This document shows, piece by piece, positions 33,837 through 42,287 of a stretch of 64,000 bases of DNA (positions are counted from its first letter, which is position 1; each line of letters begins with the position of its first letter). The position numbers and the translations under genes were made by a program. The stretch is from assembly GCF_040365005.1 (NCBI RefSeq), contig NZ_BAABWV010000001.1:186001-250000 (forward strand), given 5' to 3'. The notes below the pieces were generated by a model. The model saw nothing but the letters and a program-made list of their open reading frames with translations. It did no database searches and was not told the DNA's origin. The stretch is from Antarcticimicrobium sp040365005. Lineage in GTDB: Bacteria > Pseudomonadota > Alphaproteobacteria > Rhodobacterales > Rhodobacteraceae.

Positions 33837-35921
33837 ATGCCGAAACCCAAATACGACGGCCCGATCCTGGACATCGACAGGTTGTCGATCTCTTTCTTCA
33901 CCCGGCTGCGGGAAATCCCGGCGGTGATGGATTTCTCGGTCAAGGTCCGACCCGGCGAGGCGGTCGGCCTGGTCGGGGAAAGCGGTTGCGGGAAATCGAC
34001 CGTGGCACTCGGCGTGATGCGGGATCTGGGCAAGAACGGCCGCATCGTCGGCGGCTCGATCAAGTTCAAGGGCCGCGACATGGGCGAGATGAGCGCCGAC
34101 GAGCTGCGCGACATCCGCGGCTCCGAGATCGCGATGATCTACCAGGAACCGATGGCCAGCCTGAACCCGGCGATGAAGATCGGCAAGCAGCTGATGGAGG
34201 TGCCGATGATCCACCAGGGCGCCTCGGAGGACGAGGCCTATGCCCGCGCCCTGCAGGTGGTCACCGACGTCAAGCTGCCCGACCCCAAGCGCATCCTCAA
34301 TTCCTTTCCGCACCAGCTTTCGGGCGGGCAACAGCAACGCATCGTCATCGCCATGGCGCTGATGTCGGAACCCTCGCTGCTGATCCTGGACGAGCCGACC
34401 ACCGCGCTCGATGTCACCGTCGAGGCCGCCGTGGTCGAACTGGTCAAGGATCTGGGCAAGAAATACGGCACCTCGATGCTGTTCATCTCGCACAACCTCG
34501 GGCTGGTGCTGGAAACCTGCGACCGCATCTGCGTGATGTATTCCGGCGAGGCGGTCGAGCGCGGCTCGATCGAGGACGTCTTCGACGAGATGCAGCACCC
34601 CTATACACAGGCGCTGTTCCGCTCGATCCCGCTGCCCGGCGCCGACAAGAACGCCCATCCGCTCAAGGCGATCCCGGGCAACTTTCCGCTGCCGCACGAA
34701 CGGCCCAGGGGCTGCAACTTCGGCCCGCGCTGCGACTATTTCGAGGCCGGCCGCTGCGACGCCAAATCCATCCCGATGTCCGACGTGCCCGGCAACGACC
34801 GCCACGCCACCCGCTGCCTGAAGTTCCAGGAGATCGACTGGCAGGCGCCACCCGAACTAATGGAGACCAAGCAGAAGGGCGAGATCGGCGAGGTCGTGCT
34901 GCGCATGGACAAGCTCAAGAAATACTACGAGGTGGCGGCCAACGCCCTGTTCGGCGGCGGCGCCAGGAAGGTCGTCAAGGCCAACGAGGAACTGACCTTC
35001 GAGGCGCGCGAATCCGAAACCCTGGCCATCGTCGGCGAATCCGGCTGCGGCAAATCCACCTTTGCCAAGGTCCTGATGGGGCTGGAAACGGCGACCGACG
35101 GCGAGATCCTGCTCGACGGGCGCAATATCGAGCAGACCCCGATCCAGGCCCGCGACGCCAAGACCGTGGGCGAGGTGCAGATGGTGTTCCAGAATCCGTT
35201 CGACACGCTCAACCCCTCGATGACGGTGGGCCGGCAGATCATCCGCGCGCTGGAGATTTTCGGCATCGGCAATTCCGAGGCCGAGCGCAAGGCGCGCATG
35301 CTGGAATTGCTCGACCTGGTGAAACTGCCCCGCGCCTTTGCCGAGCGGATGCCGCGGCAGCTTTCAGGCGGGCAGAAACAGCGCGTCGGCATCGCCCGCG
35401 CCTTTGCCGGCGGCGCCCGTATCGTGGTGGCCGATGAGCCGGTCTCGGCGCTGGACGTGAGCGTTCAGGCCGCCGTCACCGACCTGTTGATGGAGATCCA
35501 GCGCGAGGAGAAGACAACGCTTCTGTTCATCTCGCATGACCTGTCCATCGTGCGCTACCTGAGCGACCGGGTGATGGTGATGTACCTGGGCCACGTGGTC
35601 GAACTGGGCACCACCGACCAGGTGTTCAGCCCGCCCTACCACCCCTATACCGAGGCGCTGCTCTCGGCGGTGCCGATTGCCGACACCTCGGTCGAAAAGA
35701 CCCATATCGTGCTCGAAGGCGACATCCCCTCGGCGATGAACCCGCCCCCCGGCTGCCCGTTCCAGACCCGCTGCCGCTGGAAAGACCAGGTGCCCGGCGG
35801 ACTCTGCGACCGCGAGGTACCCCCGGTGCGCACCCTGGCCGAGGGCCACCAGGTGAAATGCCACCTGAGCGACGAGAAGCTGGCCGAGATGGAGCCGGTG
35901 ATCAAGATCGCGGCGGAGTAA
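33837..35921 (+). CDS. fused double ATPase of the peptide-type ABC importer (DppD-DppF fusion)
   Basis: The 694-residue protein holds two complete ABC domains. Domain 1 has Walker A GESGCGKST (47-55), signature LSGGQQQRIVIAMAL and Walker B LLILDEPTTALD. Domain 2 has a second GESGCGKST, LSGGQKQRVGIARAF and IVVADEPVSALD. Each is followed by a cysteine-containing oligopeptide C-terminal segment. One polypeptide therefore supplies both nucleotide-binding sites. The last 89 bp of the gene recur in diverged form at 37470-37558. Confidence 0.95.
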   Translation: MPKPKYDGPILDIDRLSISFFTRLREIPAVMDFSVKVRPGEAVGLVGESGCGKSTVALGVMRDLGKNGRIVGGSIKFKGRDMGEMSADELRDIRGSEIAMIYQEPMASLNPAMKIGKQLMEVPMIHQGASEDEAYARALQVVTDVKLPDPKRILNSFPHQLSGGQQQRIVIAMALMSEPSLLILDEPTTALDVTVEAAVVELVKDLGKKYGTSMLFISHNLGLVLETCDRICVMYSGEAVERGSIEDVFDEMQHPYTQALFRSIPLPGADKNAHPLKAIPGNFPLPHERPRGCNFGPRCDYFEAGRCDAKSIPMSDVPGNDRHATRCLKFQEIDWQAPPELMETKQKGEIGEVVLRMDKLKKYYEVAANALFGGGARKVVKANEELTFEARESETLAIVGESGCGKSTFAKVLMGLETATDGEILLDGRNIEQTPIQARDAKTVGEVQMVFQNPFDTLNPSMTVGRQIIRALEIFGIGNSEAERKARMLELLDLVKLPRAFAERMPRQLSGGQKQRVGIARAFAGGARIVVADEPVSALDVSVQAAVTDLLMEIQREEKTTLLFISHDLSIVRYLSDRVMVMYLGHVVELGTTDQVFSPPYHPYTEALLSAVPIADTSVEKTHIVLEGDIPSAMNPPPGCPFQTRCRWKDQVPGGLCDREVPPVRTLAEGHQVKCHLSDEKLAEMEPVIKIAAE

Positions 35922-35996
35922 GGTAAATCAGTCCGGTCTCGCAGGGCCGGCCACGACAGCCAGAACAGACGAACGGGACCGGCCCGAAATCATAAG

Positions 35997-36013
35997 GGGA
36001 TCGGGCCGATCCC
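35997..36013. other. palindrome in the convergent ATPase-cbpM gap
   Basis: GGGATCGG-G-CCGATCCC is an 8-bp inverted repeat. It lies between the ends of the converging ABC ATPase and cbpM genes and could form a hairpin on either transcript. There is no T-run. Confidence 0.45.
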
Positions 36014-36041
36014 GGGGGGATGTCGGTGTCGAAGGCGCGGA

Positions 36042-36383
36042 TCAGTCCGGCACGCCGTGCTCGCGCAACCGCTGCGACAGCCGCGCCTTGATCTCGGCGG
36101 GTTCCGCGCTGATCGCCCGCACCACCTGCTCGAGCTGGCTTTGCGCCCCGTGGAGTTGATCCAGCAGTGACATGATGATGACCAGCGCATCCTCGTTCAC
36201 TTCGAAATCATCGGTCAATTCACAGATCAGCGTGATCCGGCGCACGTCCAGCTTGCGATAGCGCGGCCCCTCCGATGTCATCACCGGGGTCACGATGCGC
36301 AAACGCTCGAACAGGTCCAGACGCTCGGCGGTCAGTGCGGTGACGCGCTCGATCACCTGCTCCGGGGCATAGGCGTGGGTCAT
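36042..36383 (-). CDS. cbpM: CbpM-type chaperone modulator (MerR-like)
   Basis: The 113-residue protein has a MerR-like N-terminal helix-turn-helix segment (YAPEQVIERVTALTAERLDLFERLRIV) and a helical C-terminus (ICELTDDFEVNEDALVIIMSLLDQL), as in CbpM, which binds and inhibits the J domain of CbpA. The start overlaps the dnaJ stop by 4 bp, so the co-chaperone and its modulator are coupled. Confidence 0.82.
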   Translation of the reverse strand: MTHAYAPEQVIERVTALTAERLDLFERLRIVTPVMTSEGPRYRKLDVRRITLICELTDDFEVNEDALVIIMSLLDQLHGAQSQLEQVVRAISAEPAEIKARLSQRLREHGVPD

Positions 36384-37333
36384 GATCTCTCCTTTCCGGC
36401 GCGGGGGTCATAGGCGTGATTTGCCCGCCAGCCTTCCATGAAGTGTTTCAATTCGTCGTCGATCTTCGGCGGGCTGACAATGCGCAGCGTCACCCGCTGA
36501 TCGCCCTTGCCGGACCGGCCCTTGACCCCGCGTCCCTTGAGCCTCAGCACCTGCCCCGAACTTGCACCGGGTGGCACCGTCAGCTTGACCACCCCCGTCA
36601 CCGTGGCGACCGGAACCTTGCCGCCCAGGATCGCCTCGTCGATCGAGATCGGCAAGGTCACCAGGATGTCGTCACCGTCGCGTTCGAAATCGGGGTGCGG
36701 GGTAACGTCCAGCGTGATGAAGGCATCCCCGGGGCGCCCGGCCCCGAGGCCCGGCTCTCCCTTGCCGCGCAGACGCAGGGTCTGCCCGTCATGCGCCCCC
36801 TCGGGGATCTTGACCTCGAGCGCGCTTCCGTCCGGCAGGGTGATCCGGGTCTTGCTCCCCCGCACGGCATCCAGAAACGGCACCGCAAGACGGTATCGGG
36901 TGTCCTGCCCCGGCCAGTCGCCCGAACTCGTGCGGCCAAACCCCTCGTCATGTCCGGCGGCCCCCCGGCCGCGGGCGAAGTGGGCAAAGAAATCATCCGC
37001 ATCGAACCCCGCGCCGAACGGATTTCCGCCAGAGGCGGTACGGCTTTGGGTATAGGGGTTCTCCGGCCTGCGCGCCTCGTCCCGGTAATAACCGCGCGGC
37101 GCCTTTTCGGCCCCCGTCGCATCAATTTCCCCGGCATCGAACCGCCGGCGCAGCTCCGGGTCCTTGAGCAGGTCATAGGCCTGCCCCGCCTCCTTGAAGC
37201 GCGCCTCGGCAGCGGGGTCATCGGGGTTCAGGTCGGGATGGCACGTTCGCGCGATCTTGCGATAGGCCTTCTTGATCTGGTCTGGGGTGGCGTCCTTGGA
37301 CAGGCCCAGAGCGGCATAGGGATCCTTGGTCAT
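36380..37333 (-). CDS. CbpA-type DnaJ co-chaperone (no zinc finger)
   Basis: The 317-residue protein starts with a J domain (YAALGLSKDATPDQIKKAYRK, HPD at 32-34). A Gly/Phe-containing linker (about 75-130) and two C-terminal beta-sandwich domains follow (for example DAFITLDVTPHPDFERDGDDI). The Cys-rich zinc finger of DnaJ is absent, which makes it CbpA/DjlA-like. It stimulates DnaK ATPase. The pair cbpM-dnaJ is bracketed by direct copies of the ABC ATPase 3' end. Confidence 0.9.
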   Translation of the reverse strand: MTKDPYAALGLSKDATPDQIKKAYRKIARTCHPDLNPDDPAAEARFKEAGQAYDLLKDPELRRRFDAGEIDATGAEKAPRGYYRDEARRPENPYTQSRTASGGNPFGAGFDADDFFAHFARGRGAAGHDEGFGRTSSGDWPGQDTRYRLAVPFLDAVRGSKTRITLPDGSALEVKIPEGAHDGQTLRLRGKGEPGLGAGRPGDAFITLDVTPHPDFERDGDDILVTLPISIDEAILGGKVPVATVTGVVKLTVPPGASSGQVLRLKGRGVKGRSGKGDQRVTLRIVSPPKIDDELKHFMEGWRANHAYDPRAGKERS

Positions 37334-37469
37334 TCTGCACTCCGCATCTGGTAAATCATCTATCGCAGGTCGTAGGGATTACAATGCAATACGACCCTTG
37401 CATAACCCCTTGGATCATCCAGGCGGACCCGGCAAGGTAGACGATGTCGCACCCGCCCCTGGTCACGCC

Positions 37470-37558
37470 CCCTGGCCGAGGGCCACCAGGTAAAATGCCG
37501 CCAGAGCGACGACAAGTCAGCCGAGATGGGGCCGGTGATCAAGATCGCGGCGGAGTGA
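37470..37558 (+). pseudogene. diverged 89-bp copy of the 3' end of the ABC ATPase gene
   Basis: This stretch aligns without gaps to 35833-35921 with 9 mismatches (about 90% identity), including the stop codon. It translates to LAEGHQVKCRQSDDKSAEMG followed by PVIKIAAE, matching the ATPase C-terminus LAEGHQVKCHLSDEKLAEME-PVIKIAAE. Weaker similarity seems to continue about 60 bp upstream and 70 bp downstream. There is no start codon or further ABC domain, so it is a scar of duplication or recombination. Confidence 0.85.
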
Positions 37559-37982
37559 AAGGGGCCTCGGCAGGGCAGAGCCGGTCATCCGCAGCACGTG
37601 GCCCGAATGCCCGGACAGGGGAACGGGACAGCCAAACGCAGAGGATGGCAGTCCACAATCCAAGATCGGCGTATCGACGTCCCAAGCAAATGAGGTGCCG
37701 CCGCTCCGCATATCAGCGGATCTCGGTACGGAACGTTGACGGTGCCGCCTTGTCATTCGGATTTCTGTCGTCGCACGGGGCGGACCAGCCCCCATTGTGG
37801 TCGACCTTGTCTGGGGTTTGGCGGATCGCACCCGCCTGAAGTGTTGCCCGGACAGGTCGTGCGTAAGCGGCCCGCAATCTTTCCGCCCCGATGCCTCGGG
37901 GCATCGAACACGCTCGGTGGCCTGTCCATTTCGTTCGAACGTGCCGCGGCGAAAGACGAGCGACCGAGGAACCAACCTCTTG
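37559..37982. other. 424-bp spacer without a recognisable gene
   Basis: I see no credible coding region. The long minus-strand frame through here reads an arginine- and serine-rich, low-complexity product that runs on into the lipoprotein gene in another frame. Base composition is mixed and no hairpin with a T-run is seen. With the neighbouring ATPase scar, it looks like decayed sequence. Confidence 0.5.
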
Positions 37983-38333
37983 TTACTGCATCGTAAACGT
38001 CGATGACGACCCGTCTGCGTTGATGAATGAAACTTGTCTGCCTTCAAACACAACATCCTGGCAGCTCGTCCCGGCGATCGTCTCGGGAGAAGAGATGGTG
38101 CGGCAATACTGTTTATTGCGGACATCCCAGGCGCCGGCAATCTCATCCCCACCCGCGGTTTGGCCCGTGACGCGGCCGTTCGGATGAAGCGTGATCGTGG
38201 TGCCCGTTTCATGCACGCCGTTCATGCCGGACAGTCGCGACTTGAGCGGGTCCATTTCAACGTCTGATGCTGTTTCCATACATCCGGCCAGAACAATTCC
38301 GGCGGCAAGAAAGCAAAAGGTTCTAAAATGCAT
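37983..38333 (-). CDS. small lipoprotein of unknown function
   Basis: The 116-residue product has an N-terminal lipoprotein signal, FLAAGIVLAGC, with the lipobox cysteine at 18. The mature part is short and beta-rich (TTITLHPNGRVTGQTAGGDE, QVSFINADGSSSTFTM) with two later cysteines that could pair. GGAGGGG lies 4-5 nt before the ATG at 38333; an upstream ATG at 38366 lacks such a site. The pattern of a short repeat of polar strands is seen in several periplasmic inhibitor or lipoprotein families, but I do not recognise one. Confidence 0.72.
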   Translation of the reverse strand: MHFRTFCFLAAGIVLAGCMETASDVEMDPLKSRLSGMNGVHETGTTITLHPNGRVTGQTAGGDEIAGAWDVRNKQYCRTISSPETIAGTSCQDVVFEGRQVSFINADGSSSTFTMQ

Positions 38334-38371
38334 TATTCCCCTCCAGATACTCGTTACAATTTCCATTTATT

Positions 38372-38407
38372 ACTAAATTTCCGCGTTTCTTGCAACTAAA
38401 TTTCCGC
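38372..38407. repeat. 13-bp direct repeat ACTAAATTTCCGC upstream of the lipoprotein gene
   Basis: The copies at 38372-38384 and 38395-38407 are identical and 23 bp apart. A partial third copy (AATTTCC) lies at 38358-38364. The AT-rich interval is the presumed promoter region of the lipoprotein (minus strand), so the repeats may be an operator. Confidence 0.6.
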
Positions 38408-38565
38408 ACCCTATGCGAGAGTAAGGAGGCGACGAAGATCACGAGGACCAGTCGGTGCCAATTCTTGCCCGCACCGATGGACGTGTGGCCTTTCACCATG
38501 GCGTGTGGTCGGTGGCCGATGTATCGGCGAACGCACCGCCCCCCGGTCACGCCCGCCGCTGCGCC

Positions 38566-39708
38566 CTACTCCTCCAGCAGATCCTCGTACCGCGCATCGG
38601 TCAGCGTTTTCAGGAACGCCACCAGCGCGTCGATGCGATCGTCCTCCAACGCCGGGCCGGTGGTCAGCTCTTCCATCGACAGCGTGCCGTCCACCTCTGG
38701 CGGGCCAAAGGGCGCGCCGGTCTCCGGGTTGATCTGCCGCCCCTGCGCCTTGCTGTTGTATTTGTTGTAGAACAGGACCACCGTCCTCAGGTCCTCGAAC
38801 ACGCCGTTGTGCATGTAGGGGCCGGTCACTGCCACGTTGCGCAGTGTCGGCACCTTGAACTTGCCCGCCTGCGCCGGGTCGTCGACCTGCGGGTTGTCCA
38901 GCAGCCCCTTGTCCGGTGCCGCCATATGCGCCAGCCTCGGGTTCGCCGGCACGCCGATGTTGTGATACTCGTAGTTGGTGAAACTCTCTGCCGGGTCCAC
39001 CGGGCTGGTCCCGAGCTGGTGGCACAGGTTGCAGTTGGTGAACTGCTGCGAAAAGAACAGCAACCGCCCCAGGTCCTCTTCCCGCGTCAACTGGTATTCG
39101 CCGCGCAGGTACCGGTCGTACTTGCTGTCAAAAGGGGCAAACTCCGGCGTGCGCTCATAGGCGGCGATGGCCCGGGTCATGGCATCATAGGCGCGCGCAT
39201 CGTCGTCGAATACATCCGCTCCGGCCAGCCCTTCCAGCGCCGCCACGTAGTCCGGGTTTTCCCGCAGCCGCGCCACCACGGCGGGCTTGTCAGGCATCGC
39301 CATTTCCACCGGGTTCAGCGGCGGCCCCCCGGCCTGCTCCGCAAGGTCCACGGCGCGCCCGTCCAGGAACAGCCCGCCGGCCCATTTGCCCTCGGCGGTC
39401 AGATGAAACGGCGGCGTCAGCGCGGCATAGCTGGCGGTGGGCGCATTGCGCGTGCCCAGTGAATGCCCGTCATCGCCCAACGAAACGGCCCGGCCCAGGT
39501 CGGTCTCGCGCGGATCGACAAAGCCGGCGGCCGGGTCGTGGCAGGTGGCACAGGATTGGGTCCGGTCGCGCGACAGCTCGGGATCAAAGAACAGCGCCTC
39601 GCCCAACGCTTCCCAGCTTTCATAGGCCGGTGCGGCCATCAGCGGCGCGACAAGGGCCGTCGTGGTCACGACAAGGCCCGCACAGCCAATCCGAAATGCC
39701 CAGTTCAT
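38566..39708 (-). CDS. di-haem cytochrome c peroxidase / MauG-family protein
   Basis: The 380-residue protein has a signal peptide (about 1-26, ending APLMAA). Two c-type haem motifs are seen: CATCH at 53-57 and CNLCH at 226-230. GPYMHNGVFEDLRTVVLFYN is the conserved C-terminal segment of bacterial di-haem peroxidases. It would reduce periplasmic H2O2 with cytochrome electrons, or oxidise a protein if MauG-like; no methylamine dehydrogenase genes are nearby. It appears to be monocistronic. Confidence 0.92.
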   Translation of the reverse strand: MNWAFRIGCAGLVVTTTALVAPLMAAPAYESWEALGEALFFDPELSRDRTQSCATCHDPAAGFVDPRETDLGRAVSLGDDGHSLGTRNAPTASYAALTPPFHLTAEGKWAGGLFLDGRAVDLAEQAGGPPLNPVEMAMPDKPAVVARLRENPDYVAALEGLAGADVFDDDARAYDAMTRAIAAYERTPEFAPFDSKYDRYLRGEYQLTREEDLGRLLFFSQQFTNCNLCHQLGTSPVDPAESFTNYEYHNIGVPANPRLAHMAAPDKGLLDNPQVDDPAQAGKFKVPTLRNVAVTGPYMHNGVFEDLRTVVLFYNKYNSKAQGRQINPETGAPFGPPEVDGTLSMEELTTGPALEDDRIDALVAFLKTLTDARYEDLLEE

Positions 39709-39813
39709 GCCCGTACTCCCACCGCGCGACTCAATTTCCAGAGTGTTATAGTCAGGAATGGCGAGGCGGAAAATAGCCCGATGTCATCGACCAGTGGGCC
39801 CGATGAACCGGGA

Positions 39814-40404
39814 TCAGCCGTCCGTACTGCCCCAGATCGCCTTGACGTAATTTCGGGTCTCGTCATAGGGCGGCACGCCGCCGTGCTTGCGCACCGCTGC
39901 AGGCCCCGCGTTATAGGCCGCCAAGGCCAGCCGCCAGGATTTGAAATTGCGGTACTGCTTGGCCAGGTAACGCGCGCCGCCGTCAAGGTTTTGCTTCGGA
40001 TCGGCCGGGTCCACCCCCAACCGGCGGGCGGTCTCGGGCATCAACTGTGCCAGCCCCAGCGCGCCCTTGTGCGATTTCGCATTGGGGTTCCAGCCCGACT
40101 CCTGTTGCACCAGCCGCAGGAACAGGTCTTCGGGCACCTTGTGACGCTGCGCCGCCGCGCGCGCCATCGCAAGGTATTCCCCCTTGTACTTGCCGGTATA
40201 GGGCAGCGAACCCCACTTGCTCGGGGTGTGGATCGTTGGCGGCTGAAGACGCACGGAATCGTTGTACTGGATCGCTGCACGGGTATCGAGAACCCGGGTC
40301 TGCGACTTGAACAGGTTCTTCTGGCTGCGGGTGGAAAAGATATCCGCCGCCGCCGGCATAGCCAGCCCGACCGCCACCGCAATCCCTACCGCAAGCCTGT
40401 GCAT
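39814..40404 (-). CDS. lytic murein transglycosylase (SLT domain)
   Basis: The 196-residue protein has a signal peptide (LAVGIAVAVGLAMPAAA). The SLT domain has catalytic E102 in LVQQESGWNPNAKSHKGALG, followed by LAQLMPETARRLGV and LALAAYNAGPAAVRKHGG. It cleaves peptidoglycan in the periplasm. I chose the ATG at 40404 because the upstream extension is not signal-like. It is divergent from ssb across 212 bp. Confidence 0.9.
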   Translation of the reverse strand: MHRLAVGIAVAVGLAMPAAADIFSTRSQKNLFKSQTRVLDTRAAIQYNDSVRLQPPTIHTPSKWGSLPYTGKYKGEYLAMARAAAQRHKVPEDLFLRLVQQESGWNPNAKSHKGALGLAQLMPETARRLGVDPADPKQNLDGGARYLAKQYRNFKSWRLALAAYNAGPAAVRKHGGVPPYDETRNYVKAIWGSTDG

Positions 40405-40616
40405 TCCGCCCTGCCTCACATGGTCAAATCCGGCGCAACTATACAGGTTATCGCGACAAAGGAAAGTTGCCGCGCCCCCGACCCCGCCGGGTCGGCGAAA
40501 CCCGGCAAACGGACGCGGATAACCATGTTTCAACCTCTCTGCCTGAGGTATAGGGTGCCCTTCCAAGGATCGTACAGATTCGGGCAACAATCGGACAAAA
40601 CAAGACGGGGGCTTAC

Positions 40617-41144
40617 ATGGCCGGCTCAGTGAACAAAGTCATTCTCATCGGCAACCTGGGCCGCGACCCCGAGGTGCGCACCTTTCAGAACGGCGGCAAG
40701 GTGTGCAACCTGCGCATCGCCACCTCCGAGACCTGGAAGGATCGCAACACCGGCGAGCGCCGCGAACGGACCGAGTGGCACTCGGTCGCGATCTTCAGCG
40801 AAGGTCTGGTGCGCGTCGCCGAGCAGTACCTCCGCAAGGGATCGAAGGTTTATATCGAAGGCCAGTTGCAGACCCGCAAATGGCAGGACCAGAACGGCCA
40901 GGACCGCTACTCCACCGAGGTGGTCTTGCAGGGCTTCGGCTCGACCCTGACCATGCTGGACGGTCGCGACGGTGGCCAGGGCGGCGGTAGTCAGGGCGGT
41001 GGCGGCTATGGCGGCAGCCAGGGCGGCGGTTACGGCGGCGGCTACGACAGCGGCCCTCAGGGCGGCGACCCCTATGGCGGCGCTCCCGCTGCGGGTGGTG
41101 GCGGCCCGTCGAGCAACATCGACGACGACGAAATCCCGTTCTAG
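40617..41144 (+). CDS. ssb: single-stranded DNA-binding protein
   Basis: The 175-residue protein has the OB-fold start AGSVNKVILIGNLGRDPEVR, then a Gly/Gln/Tyr-rich linker (about 115-160) and the acidic tip DDDEIPF that recruits repair enzymes. It coats single-stranded DNA in replication and repair. The upstream region has no GTTC-N7-GTTC box, so SOS control is not indicated here. A T-tailed terminator follows. Confidence 0.97.
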   Translation: MAGSVNKVILIGNLGRDPEVRTFQNGGKVCNLRIATSETWKDRNTGERRERTEWHSVAIFSEGLVRVAEQYLRKGSKVYIEGQLQTRKWQDQNGQDRYSTEVVLQGFGSTLTMLDGRDGGQGGGSQGGGGYGGSQGGGYGGGYDSGPQGGDPYGGAPAAGGGGPSSNIDDDEIPF

Positions 41145-41151
41145 CGGATCC

Positions 41152-41188
41152 AGGGGCGGGCCGATTGGCGCGCCCCTTTACTTTTTTG
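41152..41188 (+). terminator. rho-independent terminator of ssb
   Basis: AGGGGCG (41152-41158) pairs with CGCCCCT (41171-41177), with an inner GCC/GGC pairing and a GATT loop. TTTACTTTTTT follows. It lies 7 bp after the ssb stop. Confidence 0.85.
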
Positions 41189-41203
41189 ACGTAAGGCATT
41201 GAA

Positions 41204-42274
41204 ATGGGTTGGTCTTTTTCCATCGGCAGGCTGTTCGGATCCGAGCTTCGGGTGCATGTCACCTTTTTCCTGCTGCTGGCCTGGATCGGCTATGTCACCT
41301 ATGCCGACGGCGGATGGCCGGCGGCGCTTGAAAACGTGGTCTTCGTGATCGCGCTGTTTGCCTGCGTGGTGGCGCATGAGTTCGGCCATGCGCTGACCGC
41401 GCGCCGCTATGGCATCAAGACGCCGACCATCACGCTTTTGCCGATCGGCGGGTTGGCGCAGCTGGAACGGATGCCCGAGACACCGACGCATGAAATCCTC
41501 GTCGCGCTGGCCGGCCCGATGGTCAACGTGGTGATCTGGGCGGTGCTCATGTTGGCTGGGGTGGACATGAGCTTCGACATCGCCAGCGAGACGGACCTGA
41601 CCGGACCCGACTTTTTCGGGCGGCTGGCCTTCGTCAACCTGTTCCTGGCCGTGTTTAACCTGATCCCGGCCTTCCCGATGGACGGCGGGCGCGTGTTCCG
41701 CGCGGTTCTGTCGCTGTTCACCAACCGGGTGCGCGCCACGCGGATCGCGGCCGCCGCCGGGCAGATCGTGGCGCTGCTGTTCGGCTTCGCCGGGTTGAGC
41801 AGCGGCAACCCGATGCTGATCCTGATCGCGGTCTTCGTCTTCATCGCCGCCAATGCCGAAAGCCAGGATGTGGCGATGCGCGCCGTGGCCCGGCAGCTGG
41901 TCGCGCGCGACGCCACCATCACCAGTTTCGAAAGCCTCACCCCCGAGGATACCCTTCAGGCCGCCACCTCGGCGCTGGTGCATACCACCCAGCACGAATT
42001 TCCGGTGATCGGGATCGACGGCACCTTTCTGGGCTTCGTCACCCGGACCGCGCTGTTCGCCGCCCTCGCGCAGGAAGGGCCGCGAAGCCGCCCGGTCTCG
42101 GAGATCATGACCACCGGAATCCCCAGCATGACCTTGACCACCCGGTTGGAAAAGGTGCTGAACGCGCTCTACCAGGGGGCGCCGGCGGTGACGGTAACCG
42201 ACAGCAAGGGCAACATGATCGGCTATATCACCCGCGAGAACGTCGGCGAGCTGATGGTGATCAACGGCCGCTGA
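41204..42274 (+). CDS. site-2 protease (M50) with C-terminal CBS pair
   Basis: The 356-residue membrane protein has HEFGH at 58-62 and the second zinc motif NLIPAFPMDGGR with D160. A pair of CBS domains fills about 225-350. This is the CBS-type site-2 protease class (SpoIVFB-like), distinct from RseP because it has no PDZ. CBS domains often sense adenine nucleotides. The substrate is unknown. Its Shine-Dalgarno is weak. Confidence 0.92.
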   Translation: MGWSFSIGRLFGSELRVHVTFFLLLAWIGYVTYADGGWPAALENVVFVIALFACVVAHEFGHALTARRYGIKTPTITLLPIGGLAQLERMPETPTHEILVALAGPMVNVVIWAVLMLAGVDMSFDIASETDLTGPDFFGRLAFVNLFLAVFNLIPAFPMDGGRVFRAVLSLFTNRVRATRIAAAAGQIVALLFGFAGLSSGNPMLILIAVFVFIAANAESQDVAMRAVARQLVARDATITSFESLTPEDTLQAATSALVHTTQHEFPVIGIDGTFLGFVTRTALFAALAQEGPRSRPVSEIMTTGIPSMTLTTRLEKVLNALYQGAPAVTVTDSKGNMIGYITRENVGELMVINGR

Positions 42275-42287
42275 GCGGCGGCCCCCC

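Noticed and set aside
37517..38212. 231-residue minus-strand frame
   Set aside because: It overlaps the lipoprotein gene in another frame, has low-complexity Arg/Ser-rich composition and no start signal. I treat the interval as decayed spacer.
40405..40616. SOS control of ssb
   Set aside because: I looked for GTTC-N7-GTTC or its complement upstream of ssb and found none.
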